NCBI GenBank assembly: GCA_024998685.1
Contig: JACOEH010000023.1
Location: 1 to 64,000 of the forward strand
Direction of reading: 5' to 3'
Source of the DNA: Nitrospira sp.
GTDB lineage: Bacteria > Nitrospirota > Nitrospiria > Nitrospirales > Nitrospiraceae
DNA length: 64,000 nt
Shown here: one piece after another, positions 1 to 9,111 of the stretch
Numbering within the stretch: the stretch's first letter is position 1
Layout of the letters: every line of letters begins with the position of its first letter
Notes under the pieces: model-generated
The model's database searches: none
Seen by the model: the letters and a program-made list of their open reading frames with translations, nothing else
What the model was told of the DNA's origin: nothing
Position numbers and translations under genes: made by a program

Positions 1-59
1 ATCTTCACCGGCTTCGAGTCGTACCACTGCGAAATGTCATACCCCTTATCGCTTGCCAT
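1..59 (-). CDS. 5' end of an unidentified gene, cut by the window edge
   Basis: An ATG at 59-57 on the minus strand opens a frame that stays open to base 1 and gives 19 residues starting MASDKGYDISQWYDSKP. A strong ribosome binding site (GGGGAGG) lies just upstream with a suitable spacing, so the start looks real. The visible part is hydrophilic and too short to assign to a family. The roughly 320-base gap upstream would hold its promoter. Confidence 0.6.
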   Translation of the reverse strand, partial: MASDKGYDISQWYDSKPVK

Positions 60-381
60 AACGTGACCTCCCCTTTGATTTATTGATAACTACCCTTAAT
101 CGTGATACTACTTTCGGATCTCTCTTCGCCTCACAACCAACATTTAATTAATCAGCCAGCACACATACTACCTTAAATCGATAGGCTAATTCCAACCAAT
201 AATTTCATTGTCGACTGCAATTAAGTACTTTCTTTTCAATGTGTTACCATCGTTCATACTGACCTGTCCTCACTACTTTTCATGAAGTTCATGTCTGTTG
301 ACCTGCTCGGCAAGTCGGACTCTAGAAACATTGATCCCTTTGCATTCTGCAGCGTAGGATGTTTCTTTTGTCGAGAGCAGC
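60..381. other. Divergent intergenic region, AT-rich
   Basis: This gap separates the cut-off minus-strand gene from the plus-strand DUF1566 gene. It is visibly richer in A and T than the genes around it and holds only short overlapping open frames without a family signature. It must contain promoters for both flanking genes. The only plausible one seen is a weak pair for the plus strand, TTGACC at 298-303 and TAGAAA at 323-328, with a long 19-base spacer. No repeat or RNA structure was recognised. Confidence 0.5.
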
Positions 382-954
382 ATGAGACCACCTGGATGGA
401 CAAGCTTGCGAGGAATCGTCGCCGCGACAGTCGCGCTAGGTGCATTTTTCCTGCTGGCATACACGCAGATCAAACCTCAGACACAAGGAAAAGAACAGAT
501 CGTCGCCGCCATCATCGAGAATTGGCAACAGACGCATCCAGCCGCCCAACGGTTCGTGATTTTGCCCGACTTCAACAACGATGCGGTTCTCGATAAGGAT
601 ACAAACCTCATCTGGGAGCTTTCCCCAACAGCAACGTCCGTGACATGGAACGAAGCCCGTGCCACATGCACGACCCGAATGACGGGCGGTCAAAAAGGCT
701 GGCGTCTGCCGGCGCCGGCAGAAATGCGTAGTCTCGTGGGTCCGGCAGTGGACTCACCTATCCCGAATATCCCGCCAGGACATCCATTCTTGAACATCCA
801 GCCCACATCCTATTGGACGGTCGTCCCGGAGGCCAACCAACCATCATATGCGCGGTACGTAGACGCCTTCCTCGGCAACGTGCTGAGCTTCATCAAAATA
901 TACACGTATCCGGTCTGGTGCGTTCGTGGACCGATCAAGCAGGATGAAAAGTGA
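382..954 (+). CDS. Membrane-anchored Lcl/DUF1566 domain protein
   Basis: The 190-residue product has one hydrophobic segment near residues 10-27, consistent with an N-terminal membrane anchor or uncleaved signal. From about residue 75 it has the Lcl C-terminal (DUF1566) pattern: NLIWE, then WNEARATC, then GWRLPAPAEMRSL, a central SYWT and a closing VWCVRGP. That fold is found in many exported bacterial proteins, and its biochemical role is generally unknown. The ATG at 382 follows GAGAG at a fitting distance. No operon partner is evident; the next gene starts 54 bases on. Confidence 0.8.
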   Translation: MRPPGWTSLRGIVAATVALGAFFLLAYTQIKPQTQGKEQIVAAIIENWQQTHPAAQRFVILPDFNNDAVLDKDTNLIWELSPTATSVTWNEARATCTTRMTGGQKGWRLPAPAEMRSLVGPAVDSPIPNIPPGHPFLNIQPTSYWTVVPEANQPSYARYVDAFLGNVLSFIKIYTYPVWCVRGPIKQDEK

Positions 955-1008
955 TCCCAGCTTGAACACATACTCGTGATGGACTGCGCCCTGTCAGGAG
1001 ACAAGCCT

Positions 1009-1947
1009 ATGAACATTGTCGTAGCTGGAGGTACAGGATTCATTGGGCGTGCGTTATGCGCCGCGCTCATGAACGGAAACCACACAGTCAGCGTACTGAC
1101 CAGACATACGGGACAGGTTCTTCACCGGCCAGACGCACATATACACTCAGTGGAATGGAGCGCCCGAGATATCGGAGCCTGGGAGCACGCTCTTGAAGGG
1201 GCAGATGCAGTCATCAACCTCGCTGGTGCCCCGATTGCCGGGACACGCTGGACCGACTCACGTAAGCGACTCATCACCGACAGTCGCATACTCACCACCC
1301 GATTACTCGTCAGAGCCATGTCGCGCCGATCCTCTAGACCCGCAACGTTCATCAGCGCCTCCGGCATCGGTTATTACGGCGCGAGCGACGACCGCCTATT
1401 GCACGAAGGGTCTGCTCACGGTACCGGATTTCTTGCCGACCTCTGTCTTGCTTGGGAGGCGGAAGCGATGAGCGCCGCAGAATTTGGGACTCGCGTGGTC
1501 ACTCTGCGGACCGGCATGGTCTTGGAAACAGACGGTGGTGCGTTGGCCAAAATGGTGTTGCCGTTCAGATTGTTCGCAGGCGGTCCCATCCTGCCCGGGA
1601 CACAGTGGGTCTCCTGGGTTCATCGACGTGACCATATCGGTCTCATCGAATGGGCTTTAGCCAACACCGATCTTTCAGGGCCGCTCAATGCCGTGGCCCC
1701 AGAACCTGTAACGATGAAGACGTTCTGTGAGGTCCTTGGACGAGTGATTCACAGACCATCTTGGCTGCCCGTTCCACGGTTTGCCTTGGATATTCTCCTT
1801 GGGGAGTTGGGGACATTAATGACAACCGGCCAGCGCGTGACTCCTGCGAAAGCGATGACAGGAGGATACCGGTTTCGATATCCGACGCTGGAGCCTGCCT
1901 TGCAAGCCATTCTCATAGGAACGACGGCCGCCCGAAGAGCGGCATGA
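1009..1947 (+). CDS. TIGR01777 family NAD-dependent epimerase/SDR protein
   Basis: This 312-residue extended short-chain dehydrogenase starts with the Rossmann glycine motif GGTGFIGR at residues 6-13. It continues with NLAGAPIA, the SASGIGYYG active-site strand and a C-terminal DUF1731-type segment (from about residue 235), which together mark the TIGR01777/YfcH family. The substrate is unknown in the family. I chose the ATG at 1009 over the one at 976 because AGGAG sits 8 bases before it and the glycine motif then falls at the usual distance from the N terminus. It lies upstream of a DUF523 gene on the same strand. Confidence 0.87.
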   Translation: MNIVVAGGTGFIGRALCAALMNGNHTVSVLTRHTGQVLHRPDAHIHSVEWSARDIGAWEHALEGADAVINLAGAPIAGTRWTDSRKRLITDSRILTTRLLVRAMSRRSSRPATFISASGIGYYGASDDRLLHEGSAHGTGFLADLCLAWEAEAMSAAEFGTRVVTLRTGMVLETDGGALAKMVLPFRLFAGGPILPGTQWVSWVHRRDHIGLIEWALANTDLSGPLNAVAPEPVTMKTFCEVLGRVIHRPSWLPVPRFALDILLGELGTLMTTGQRVTPAKAMTGGYRFRYPTLEPALQAILIGTTAARRAA

Positions 1948-2035
1948 CTCGCGGCAGACAACCATGACTTTCGAGGTCTTGGATCATCGTCAGGCACGTC
2001 AAGAGTAGTGAGAACCGAGCAAGTCCAGGTGAGAG

Positions 2036-2983
2036 ATGAGGGATTCTCCGATCCGCTTGGGCATCAGCAGGTGTCTTCTTGGTGACGAAGTTCGCTTCGA
2101 CGGAGGACACAAGCAGGACCAGTTTTTAACCGATGTCCTGGGCCGCTATGTGGAGTGGGTACCGGTCTGTCCTGAGGTAGAGGCTGGACTGGGCACCCCG
2201 CGTGAGCCCATGCGGTTGGTGGGCAATCCGTGGCGTCCTCGGTTGATGACAATCACAAGCAACCGCGATCACACGGGAGCAATCGAAACGATGATTGAGG
2301 GACGTCTCGGGTCCCTCCACGACCTCTCCGGGTTCGTCTTCAAGAAGGGGTCGCCCAGCTGCGGTCTCGAACGAGTGCCTATGTACACCGAACAGGGCAC
2401 GCCGAACCACAGTTGCTCCGGGATCTTCTCACAGGCGTTTCGAGATCGATTTCCTCTCATTCCCATCGAAGACGAAGGACGGCTCTACGACTCGACGCTC
2501 AGAGAGAATTTCATCGAACGGGTGTTTTGCTATCGCCGATTCCAAGACTTGATGCTCTACGGCGTCACCAAACAGGCTCTGATACGCTTTCATACCATTC
2601 ACAAGTATCTGCTTTTGTCCCACAGCCAATCACATTATGAAGGGATGGGCCGGCTGGTCGGTCAAGCGGATCGGTATCGACCGAAGGAATTGGTAGTGAA
2701 GTACGGTAACCTCTTCATGAAAACTTTAGCCCTTAAGTCGACGGCCCGCAAGCACGTGAACGTGCTGCACCATCTTGTGGGCTCCTTCACAAGTAGATTG
2801 AAGGCACACGAAAAGGCCGAGCTCCTAGGCGTGATCGACGACTACCATCGAGGGCTCACTCCTTTGATCGTTCCATTGACGCTGATCAAGCACTATGTCC
2901 GAGTGTTCGATGTCGACTCTATTCGCGATCAAGTGTACCTCAATCCGCATCCAAAAGAGCTGATGCTTCGAAACCACGTGTAG
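2036..2983 (+). CDS. DUF523-DUF1722 two-domain protein
   Basis: The 315-residue product joins two families of unknown function. The N-terminal half (about 5-145) is DUF523, with GISRCLLGDEVRFDG, the CPEVEAGLGTPREP motif and KKGSPSCG with its conserved cysteine. The C-terminal half (about 185-300) is DUF1722 (YbgA-like), with KYLLLSHSQSHYEGMGRLV. The cysteine-rich first domain suggests metal or cluster binding, but that is not demonstrated. The stop is 9 bases before the start of the CbiX-like gene, so the two are probably co-transcribed. Confidence 0.88.
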   Translation: MRDSPIRLGISRCLLGDEVRFDGGHKQDQFLTDVLGRYVEWVPVCPEVEAGLGTPREPMRLVGNPWRPRLMTITSNRDHTGAIETMIEGRLGSLHDLSGFVFKKGSPSCGLERVPMYTEQGTPNHSCSGIFSQAFRDRFPLIPIEDEGRLYDSTLRENFIERVFCYRRFQDLMLYGVTKQALIRFHTIHKYLLLSHSQSHYEGMGRLVGQADRYRPKELVVKYGNLFMKTLALKSTARKHVNVLHHLVGSFTSRLKAHEKAELLGVIDDYHRGLTPLIVPLTLIKHYVRVFDVDSIRDQVYLNPHPKELMLRNHV

Positions 2984-2991
2984 GAGGGTTC

Positions 2992-3525
2992 ATGGGGACA
3001 CGGAAGCAAGGAGTCATTTTGGTGGGACATGGCGGAATCCCTAAGGATTGTCCGCAAGATTTGGTGACCAGGCTGAAGCGGCTGGAAGCCCAGCGCCGCG
3101 CAACCAAACAACCGCCGTCCGCTGAAGAACTCGAATTGGATATGAAGATCCGACGTTGGCCCAGGACGCCATCGACCGATCCTTACCAATCCGGCCTTCA
3201 AGCCGTTGCGACACGGTTACAGCCGCAACTCAATGGCGTCTTGTTCGGACTTGCCTATAACGAGTTCTGTGCTCCAACCTTGGAAGAGGCGGTGGAACAC
3301 CTCGTTGAACAGGGGGCCACTGAGATCACTGTGGCGACCACCATGTTTACTCCCGGAGGTTCTCATTCGGAAATCGAGATACCTGACATCCTTGAGCATC
3401 TCCGGCCGAAACATCCCGGCGTGGCACTCCGGTATGCCTGGCCCTTTGATCTCGAATTGGTCGCCAACACGTTAGCCGAGCAGATCCGTCGCTTCTCCAC
3501 GACGGCCTCTCACTCGGATCGGTGA
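2992..3525 (+). CDS. CbiX/sirohydrochlorin chelatase family protein
   Basis: The 177-residue protein shows the single-domain CbiX-like chelatase pattern: VGHGGIP near residue 12, a central AYNEFCAPTLEEAV, and TTMFTPGGSHSEIEIP, whose histidine and glutamate are candidate metal ligands. Such proteins insert Co2+, Ni2+ or Fe2+ into sirohydrochlorin on the way to cobalamin or siroheme. The charged stretch at about residues 20-55 is longer than in the smallest CbiX proteins, so the metal and substrate are uncertain. AGGAGG stands 4 bases before the ATG, and the gene follows the DUF523 gene closely. Confidence 0.8.
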   Translation: MGTRKQGVILVGHGGIPKDCPQDLVTRLKRLEAQRRATKQPPSAEELELDMKIRRWPRTPSTDPYQSGLQAVATRLQPQLNGVLFGLAYNEFCAPTLEEAVEHLVEQGATEITVATTMFTPGGSHSEIEIPDILEHLRPKHPGVALRYAWPFDLELVANTLAEQIRRFSTTASHSDR

Positions 3526-3597
3526 AAAGGTCTGTCGGCAGCCGGCCAGGCAGTGTAGAATGCGGCACGAGCGGACACGAAAAGAGGAGGACCTCTC

Positions 3598-4173
3598 GTG
3601 ACGGTTCGAGAGCAATTGGCAAAAGCGTTCCATGCTACTGAGTCATTTAAATGGGATCGCGACAAGGGATTCAAGCTCGCATCCGGCGAGATCAGCCCTT
3701 TTTATGTCGATTGTCGCGCCCTCATGGCGCATCCGGAAGCGCGTCGTCTGGTCGCCCAACTGGCCTATGAGGCCCTCACGGACATCGAATTCGATAGTCT
3801 AGGCGGCCTCGAACTCGGAGCCATCCCGATTGCCGTCACCATTTCCGATTTTGCCTGCGCTGCTCCGCGTCGGCGTCTCTGGCGGACATTCGTCGTTCGC
3901 AAGCAGCCGAAAGACCATGGACTGGGAAAGTTGATCGAGGGCAGCATTCGTCCTGGCGATCAAGCGCTGATCGTGGATGATGTGCTCACGAGCGGTGGGT
4001 CGTTGCTGAAAGCGATGGGAGTCGCACGAGAGGCCGGGCTTCGGGTGGATCATGCATTAGTCATTGTAGACCGTCAAGAGCAGGGCGGGAGAGCGCGGGT
4101 GGAAAGAGAAAAGGTTCAGCTCATCAGTCTCTTAACCATTCAGGATCTCATGAGCACGGTGAAAAAGGACTAG
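3598..4173 (+). CDS. pyrE: Orotate phosphoribosyltransferase
   Basis: PyrE joins orotate and PRPP to form orotidine 5'-monophosphate in pyrimidine synthesis in the cytoplasm. The 191-residue product has SGEISPFYVDCRALM near the N terminus, a VVRKQPKDHGLG substrate loop and the PRPP-binding signature ALIVDDVLTSGGS at about residues 122-134. The start is a GTG at 3598 preceded by GAGGACC. No other pyrimidine gene is adjacent, so it appears to stand alone. The next gene is convergent and begins its 3' end 33 bases away. Confidence 0.94.
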   Translation: MTVREQLAKAFHATESFKWDRDKGFKLASGEISPFYVDCRALMAHPEARRLVAQLAYEALTDIEFDSLGGLELGAIPIAVTISDFACAAPRRRLWRTFVVRKQPKDHGLGKLIEGSIRPGDQALIVDDVLTSGGSLLKAMGVAREAGLRVDHALVIVDRQEQGGRARVEREKVQLISLLTIQDLMSTVKKD

Positions 4174-4206
4174 GGCAACCTGTATAGCTTGTGCGTTTCA
4201 CTCCCT

Positions 4207-4524
4207 TCATTTGCACTCGAACTGAATTCCCCACCGCCGCTCCTCTACCAATTCTTGAGCCCCATCAAGTGGGCTTACGACCCGAGTGCGCCCTTTGGTT
4301 TCTCCCTCGCGAACGATGCTGTAGGATCTGTCGCTGCATTTTGTTTTCATGAGGTCAAGGGCATCCTTGCGGAAGGAGGAGAGTATAGGGCCCTGTCCTT
4401 CCTTAAAAGGATAGATGACGACTCCACCCGTGTCGTGTTGCTGAACCAGCTTTGCGCCGTCGGCACATCCTCCAATCACTAGGCACGCCATTGCCACGAC
4501 ACTTTTGAACCACCATTTGCCCAT
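4207..4524 (-). CDS. Small lipoprotein of unknown function
   Basis: The 105-residue product starts with a lipoprotein signal, a basic-hydrophobic stretch ending in the lipobox LVIGGC, so it is probably lipid-anchored at residue 18. The remaining ~85 residues match no family I know. The ATG overlaps the stop of the upstream phosphodiester glycosidase gene in the tetranucleotide context TAATG, which points to translational coupling. A longer in-frame reading to 4635 exists but lies wholly inside the upstream gene and would bury the lipobox. Confidence 0.72.
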   Translation of the reverse strand: MGKWWFKSVVAMACLVIGGCADGAKLVQQHDTGGVVIYPFKEGQGPILSSFRKDALDLMKTKCSDRSYSIVREGETKGRTRVVSPLDGAQELVEERRWGIQFECK

Positions 4525-5372
4525 TATCGTGGACTGGCTCCAATCACCGTCGGCAACGGAATATGAGAACCTGTGCTTCCTCCGAACAGACGCTTCCAGG
4601 AAGCGTGTTCTTGTACCTGTAGATCCTTTTCCCACAGCGACTCCAAAATGCGGACCTCTGAAGAAGATCCTCCGTCCATTGCCATCGCTTGACGTACAGA
4701 TGGAAGCGTCTCTTTAAAACACCGACCGACGTCGTATAAACGAACGGCTCCGAGACTCCTAAGGAGAAGAATGTGCCCGGTTTCTGTTTCAGCGACTATC
4801 GTCTGATAAGCATGCTTCCCGCTTTCGCGAACGCGGATCTTACCGGTCAGATCCAGAAGCATCAACGCCTGTGCCGCTTCACGGTAGCGCGGCTGTTCTT
4901 CGTCGAAACTCTCTGCCGCCAGATCAAGGATCCGCGCCTTCTGCAACCCCGAGGCGGAGGGTTCAGCGACAAACAACCCCTGCCACGATGCGTGGCGTCG
5001 GCCTCCCAACGGACGCCCATCCTTATAGAGAAGACCAAGATAGGCGAAGTTTTCACGGAACAACCCCGCATTGAATAACACATGATGGCCTGTGCGTTTC
5101 TGCCATTCATCCATTCTAGGCGGCTCTGAAAGGCCTTCCTGAGCGTAATGATGAACGGAGAACTTCGTCCGTTCCGGATCCATATCGACAACCAGCATGC
5201 TCGGCACGGTAGGACAAGCGTCGCCTGGATTCCATACGGAAACCGTTAAGCCGTCGGAAAGACGCTCCCATGAGGTATCCTGAGCCGGACACAGACCGGG
5301 CGCTAGAACCACGCTCAGTAGGAGGATGCGCCCGGCATGCTTGGCTTCTTCGAACCACCGGCTTCTAATCAT
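4524..5372 (-). CDS. Exported phosphodiester glycosidase (NAGPA/DUF2233) family protein
   Basis: The 282-residue protein has a probable Sec signal (hydrophobic residues 15-29, cleavage near CPAQ). It then shows the NAGPA-like domain: HVLFNAGLFRENFAYLGLL in the middle and the hallmark AMAMDGGSSSEV near residue 233. Family members cleave phosphodiester-linked sugars in the periplasm or outside the cell; the substrate here is unknown. It shares its stop with the start of the lipoprotein gene downstream, so the pair is likely one unit. Confidence 0.82.
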   Translation of the reverse strand: MIRSRWFEEAKHAGRILLLSVVLAPGLCPAQDTSWERLSDGLTVSVWNPGDACPTVPSMLVVDMDPERTKFSVHHYAQEGLSEPPRMDEWQKRTGHHVLFNAGLFRENFAYLGLLYKDGRPLGGRRHASWQGLFVAEPSASGLQKARILDLAAESFDEEQPRYREAAQALMLLDLTGKIRVRESGKHAYQTIVAETETGHILLLRSLGAVRLYDVGRCFKETLPSVRQAMAMDGGSSSEVRILESLWEKDLQVQEHASWKRLFGGSTGSHIPLPTVIGASPR

Positions 5373-5427
5373 GACGGCCCTGCAAATACCAGTCGTACCG
5401 GGCAGGCAGATGACGACAATTCATGGC

Positions 5428-7059
5428 TCAGGATCGCTTGACGCTCCGGGCCTGCTCAATTGACGTCGGCTGTTGACTGACTCTCATCCGATTTATCGGC
5501 TTCACATCCAAAAGCTCGCGCACGGAACTTGCCAAAGCTTCGGGTGTAAAGGGCTTCTGCAGATAGGCACTGGTAGGGTCACCGGCTCCGATACCGACAT
5601 CGTCCGAATATCCTGAAATGAAGAGAAGTTTCAATTCCGGCTTGATCACGCGAAGATGCCTCGCCAGTTCAGTCCCACTCATTCCCGGCATTACGATATC
5701 CGTGAGCAGCAGTTTGAGTTTCCCAATATGAGGAGTAGCCACAAGACAAGCTTCGACACCATTTCTTGCTTCGACGATGCGATATCCGAACTTACGAAGT
5801 TCATCACGGATGAGGATGCGAACATCTTCTTCATCCTCTACAAGAAGAATGGTTTCATGGCCCTCCACCGATTGCAACGGTACGTTCTCATCTATCGGCA
5901 CCTCGATTTCGCTTGCGACGCGCGGCAGGTACACATCGAAACGTGTCCCCACTCCACTCTCGCTGATCACATCCAATCCTCCGTCGCTTTCGGTGACGAT
6001 GCCGAACACAGTCGACAGCCCCAGTCCCGTTCCTTTTCCTTCTTCCTTGGTTGTAAAGAAGGGCTTGAACATATGCTCCTGTACTTCTGACGACATTCCG
6101 GAGCCGGTGTCGGATACCGAAAGCTTCACGTACTCCCCCGGCGGGAGCGGATTGACGTGGTATCTCGGCTGCTGGTCGAGTTCTGCCGAAGCGGTTTCGA
6201 TCGTGAGCTTCCCGCCGGCCGGCATCGCATCTCGGGCGTTTACGACCAGATTCATCACGATCTGTTCGACTAATGCAGGATCAGCTTTGATGCGGAGGTC
6301 ATCGACGCTCAGTCTCAACGTCAGTTCAATATCCGCTCCGATCAACCTCCGAAGCATAGTCTCAACATTACTGAGAGCGGCATTGAGGCTCTGAACTCTC
6401 GCTCCGGAAGGCTGTTTTCTGCTGAACGCGAGCAGCTGGCGAATGAGAACCCTCGCGCGATCCCCCGCCTTCTGCATTTCTTCCACTCTACCTCTCAGCG
6501 GATGATCCGGTCCCATTTCACTGAGCAGGACCTGACTATGGCCCATGATGACCGTGAGCAAGTTATTGAAATCATGTGCCAGTCCTCCCGCCAGACGGCC
6601 GACGGCCTCAAGCTTTTGGAGCTGTCGAAGTTGCATGTCGCTTTGAAAAAGTGCCTCCTCCGCCTGCCTTCGTGCCATTCGTGCTTGTTGCTCATGCAGT
6701 ACTCGGCGCACCGATGGGACAAGTCGACCCAACCGCTCCTTGGGAATGCAATCCGTCGCACCGCGCCGCATTTGCTCGATGCACCTCGCTTCAGTAAGTG
6801 CCGCTGAGACAAAAATAAACGGTACGTCAGGATCCGACTGCTGGGCCATTTCTAAGGCGATCCCTTCATCAAACTCAGGCATGGAGAATTCAGCCAGGAT
6901 AAGATCCACCTGTCCATCGTTCAGAGCTGAGCTAAAGGCGCGGCGAGTTTCTACGCGTCGTACCGCGCAAGAAAGGCCCCCATCGGTCAACAACGCCTCG
7001 ATGTGATCAGTATCTTGTGGGTCAGTCTCTAGGTGCAACACTCTCAACGGAGTCTTCAT
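5428..7059 (-). CDS. Hybrid histidine kinase with an N-terminal pseudo-receiver
   Basis: The 543-residue cytoplasmic kinase has four parts. An N-terminal receiver-like domain (about 5-120) has glutamate (E57, in ILAEFSMP) where the phospho-accepting aspartate should be. A HisKA domain has [12 protein letters not shown] as the H-box. An HATPase domain carries [11 protein letters not shown] and the G boxes. A C-terminal receiver (about 395-515) has an intact [12 protein letters not shown] site. No membrane segment is seen. The ATG at 7059 lies 7 bases after the stop of the preceding receiver gene, so the kinase is probably translated as part of that operon. Longer in-frame starts overlap that gene. 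Confidence 0.88.
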   Translation of the reverse strand: MKTPLRVLHLETDPQDTDHIEALLTDGGLSCAVRRVETRRAFSSALNDGQVDLILAEFSMPEFDEGIALEMAQQSDPDVPFIFVSAALTEARCIEQMRRGATDCIPKERLGRLVPSVRRVLHEQQARMARRQAEEALFQSDMQLRQLQKLEAVGRLAGGLAHDFNNLLTVIMGHSQVLLSEMGPDHPLRGRVEEMQKAGDRARVLIRQLLAFSRKQPSGARVQSLNAALSNVETMLRRLIGADIELTLRLSVDDLRIKADPALVEQIVMNLVVNARDAMPAGGKLTIETASAELDQQPRYHVNPLPPGEYVKLSVSDTGSGMSSEVQEHMFKPFFTTKEEGKGTGLGLSTVFGIVTESDGGLDVISESGVGTRFDVYLPRVASEIEVPIDENVPLQSVEGHETILLVEDEEDVRILIRDELRKFGYRIVEARNGVEACLVATPHIGKLKLLLTDIVMPGMSGTELARHLRVIKPELKLLFISGYSDDVGIGAGDPTSAYLQKPFTPEALASSVRELLDVKPINRMRVSQQPTSIEQARSVKRS

Positions 7060-7066
7060 AGCAGGG

Positions 7067-7522
7067 TCATTCGGTGGAACGGCAGCTCTCAGGCGGAGGC
7101 TCATTGATGACGCCCCAGAACGTTCCCAACTCCTTGACTGCAGACAAAAATTTGTGAAACTCGACGGGCTTGACGACGTACGCATTGGCTCCCAAGGCAT
7201 AGCTGTCGGCCAGGTCGCGCTCTTCTCGCGATGAGGTCAGCATCACGACCGGAATCGGACGAAGATTAACGTCCGCCTTGATAGTACGCAAAACCTCCAG
7301 ACCATTTACCTTTGGCATTTTCAGATCGAGAAACACCACGGCAGGGTTTCCTCTCAGCCGTGACTTGAATTGTCCGCGACAATACAAATAATCCAACACT
7401 TCGGCGCCGTCATGGCACAGAACGACTTTGTCGGAAATATGCTCCGCCTCCATTGCAGCCAATGTCAGCTCGGCATCTCGCGGGTTATCCTCGGCGAGGA
7501 GAATCGGTTTGGCCACGGTCAT
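7067..7522 (-). CDS. Single-domain response regulator, Rcp1-like
   Basis: The 151-residue CheY-type receiver has no output domain. It has the acidic pair in LLAEDNPRD (residues 8-16), the phosphorylation site D66 in VVFLDLKMPKVNG, the threonine/serine in MLTSS and the lysine in VVKPVEF. The spacing and the loop before D66 resemble Rcp1-type regulators that pair with phytochrome-like kinases. Its ATG overlaps the stop of the upstream CHASE3 kinase (ATGA), and a second kinase follows 7 bases downstream. It therefore probably relays phosphate between the two. Confidence 0.9.
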   Translation of the reverse strand: MTVAKPILLAEDNPRDAELTLAAMEAEHISDKVVLCHDGAEVLDYLYCRGQFKSRLRGNPAVVFLDLKMPKVNGLEVLRTIKADVNLRPIPVVMLTSSREERDLADSYALGANAYVVKPVEFHKFLSAVKELGTFWGVINEPPPESCRSTE

Positions 7523-9000
7523 GAGTCACGCCTCCTTGCCGGGAGCAGTACATAGAACGTCGCTCCCTTATCCGGCACGCCTTCGGCCCAAGTCCGGCCC
7601 CCGTGACGATGAACGATCCGACGAACGTTGGCGAGCCCGATACCGGTTCCTTCGAACTCATCGGCTCGGTGCAGTCTCTGGAACACTCCAAACAGCTTGG
7701 GGGCATACTGCATGTCGAACCCCACGCCGTTGTCGCGGACGAAAAGGACGCTTTCCATAGAGCTGGGATGCTCCACACCGATCTCAATCGTGGCGATCGG
7801 CCTAGTGCTCGTAAACTTTACGGCATTCGCAATCAAGTTCATAAATACCTGTCGGAGCATGGCCGGATCGCCTTGTACTTCTGGCAGTGCAGCGATTGTC
7901 CATGATATCTCTCGTCCTTGCAAGTCCAAGCGAAGTTCGGCAAGGATGCCCTTGATCAACTGATTCAGGCTGACGGCCGTGCGGAGCATTTCTTGCCGAC
8001 CCATACGGGAAAAAACCAGCAGGTCGTCGATCAACTGTCCCATCTGTTTAGCGGAGTCGGAAATCGTCTGTAAATACCGCGCAGCCTTGTCATTCAGCGA
8101 ATGCTCGACCGATTTACGCAAGAGTGCGGCATAGCCGTCGATGTGACGCAACGGCGCGCGTAGGTCGTGAGAGACCGAATAGCTGAATGATTCGAGCTCC
8201 TTGTTCGCGGCCTCCAAAAGTTCTCCCCGGCGTTGCAGCTCCTCGGCTACGCGTCGCCGTTCCGTGATGTCATGTCGAATAAGGTAGTACACCCATGCCA
8301 GGAGAACCAGCTGCAGCAAAGCACCGATGCCGAGGAGTATGATGGTATTCCTTGTCCCGGCGGCGGATTCCATGACACGTCGTCCAACTGCTTGCCGCTC
8401 ATGCACATCCATCTCCGTAATGACTTGATGAATGACGCCGAGCTCGCGCTTTCCGGCTCCTTCGAAGGCCATTTTCTTGACGGCTCGGAAGCCGCCCTCT
8501 TGAAACTGGCTGATGGCTTTTGCTTCGACGTTCAGTTGTCGGTCCATCATCCGATCGAGAAATCCGACCCGTTGCTGTTGCTCCGGTGATCCGCGGATCA
8601 AATCATTGAGATACGCGACGAATGTCGGCTTCTGCTGCACGACCTTCTTGTAGATCTCCAGATACGACGCTTCTCCCGTCACCAGATAACGCCGATGGGC
8701 ATCTTCCGCTTCACTCATCGCGGCATCAATATTATTCAGGAGTTGAATAAGATCATAGCCTCGACTATCCAGCTCACTATTGGTCAGCAGGATGCTCGTA
8801 TTGCGGTAGGAGATTGCGCTGACAATCAGAATCCCAACGAATACCAGGCTGAAACCGGCTAAGACCCGCTGCTCGATGGTCAGCCTGTGAAACCACGCAA
8901 CTGAGAAAACGGATGAACCCGCAAGAACAGAACCTGACGGTTTAGGCTGCTTTGCCCTTAAGAGGGGAGCCCGTGGGGGATGGTTGGGGGCCGATTCCAT
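7519..9000 (-). CDS. CHASE3-domain membrane histidine kinase
   Basis: The 493-residue sensor kinase has two membrane helices (about 45-65 and 220-240) framing a periplasmic CHASE3-type helical domain with DAHRRYLVTGEASYLE. The cytoplasmic part has a HisKA domain with the phytochrome-type H-box SVSHDLRAPLRHIDGY and an HATPase domain with NLIANAVKFTSTRP and the G2 motif GTGIGLA. The ligand is unknown. An ATG at 9000 is preferred to a TTG at 9003. The gene lies 112 bases downstream of nuoN on the same strand, and its 3' end overlaps the receiver gene by 4 bases. Confidence 0.9.
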   Translation of the reverse strand: MESAPNHPPRAPLLRAKQPKPSGSVLAGSSVFSVAWFHRLTIEQRVLAGFSLVFVGILIVSAISYRNTSILLTNSELDSRGYDLIQLLNNIDAAMSEAEDAHRRYLVTGEASYLEIYKKVVQQKPTFVAYLNDLIRGSPEQQQRVGFLDRMMDRQLNVEAKAISQFQEGGFRAVKKMAFEGAGKRELGVIHQVITEMDVHERQAVGRRVMESAAGTRNTIILLGIGALLQLVLLAWVYYLIRHDITERRRVAEELQRRGELLEAANKELESFSYSVSHDLRAPLRHIDGYAALLRKSVEHSLNDKAARYLQTISDSAKQMGQLIDDLLVFSRMGRQEMLRTAVSLNQLIKGILAELRLDLQGREISWTIAALPEVQGDPAMLRQVFMNLIANAVKFTSTRPIATIEIGVEHPSSMESVLFVRDNGVGFDMQYAPKLFGVFQRLHRADEFEGTGIGLANVRRIVHRHGGRTWAEGVPDKGATFYVLLPARRRDS

Positions 9001-9111
9001 CAAGCAGGACGACTTGCCTCAAGGTATTCCGATAATTGTTCGGACACCATACAGCAATCATGTCACAGTGTAGTAATTGTAGCAGAACTCTTAGGAGGTA
9101 ACGCATGAAAA

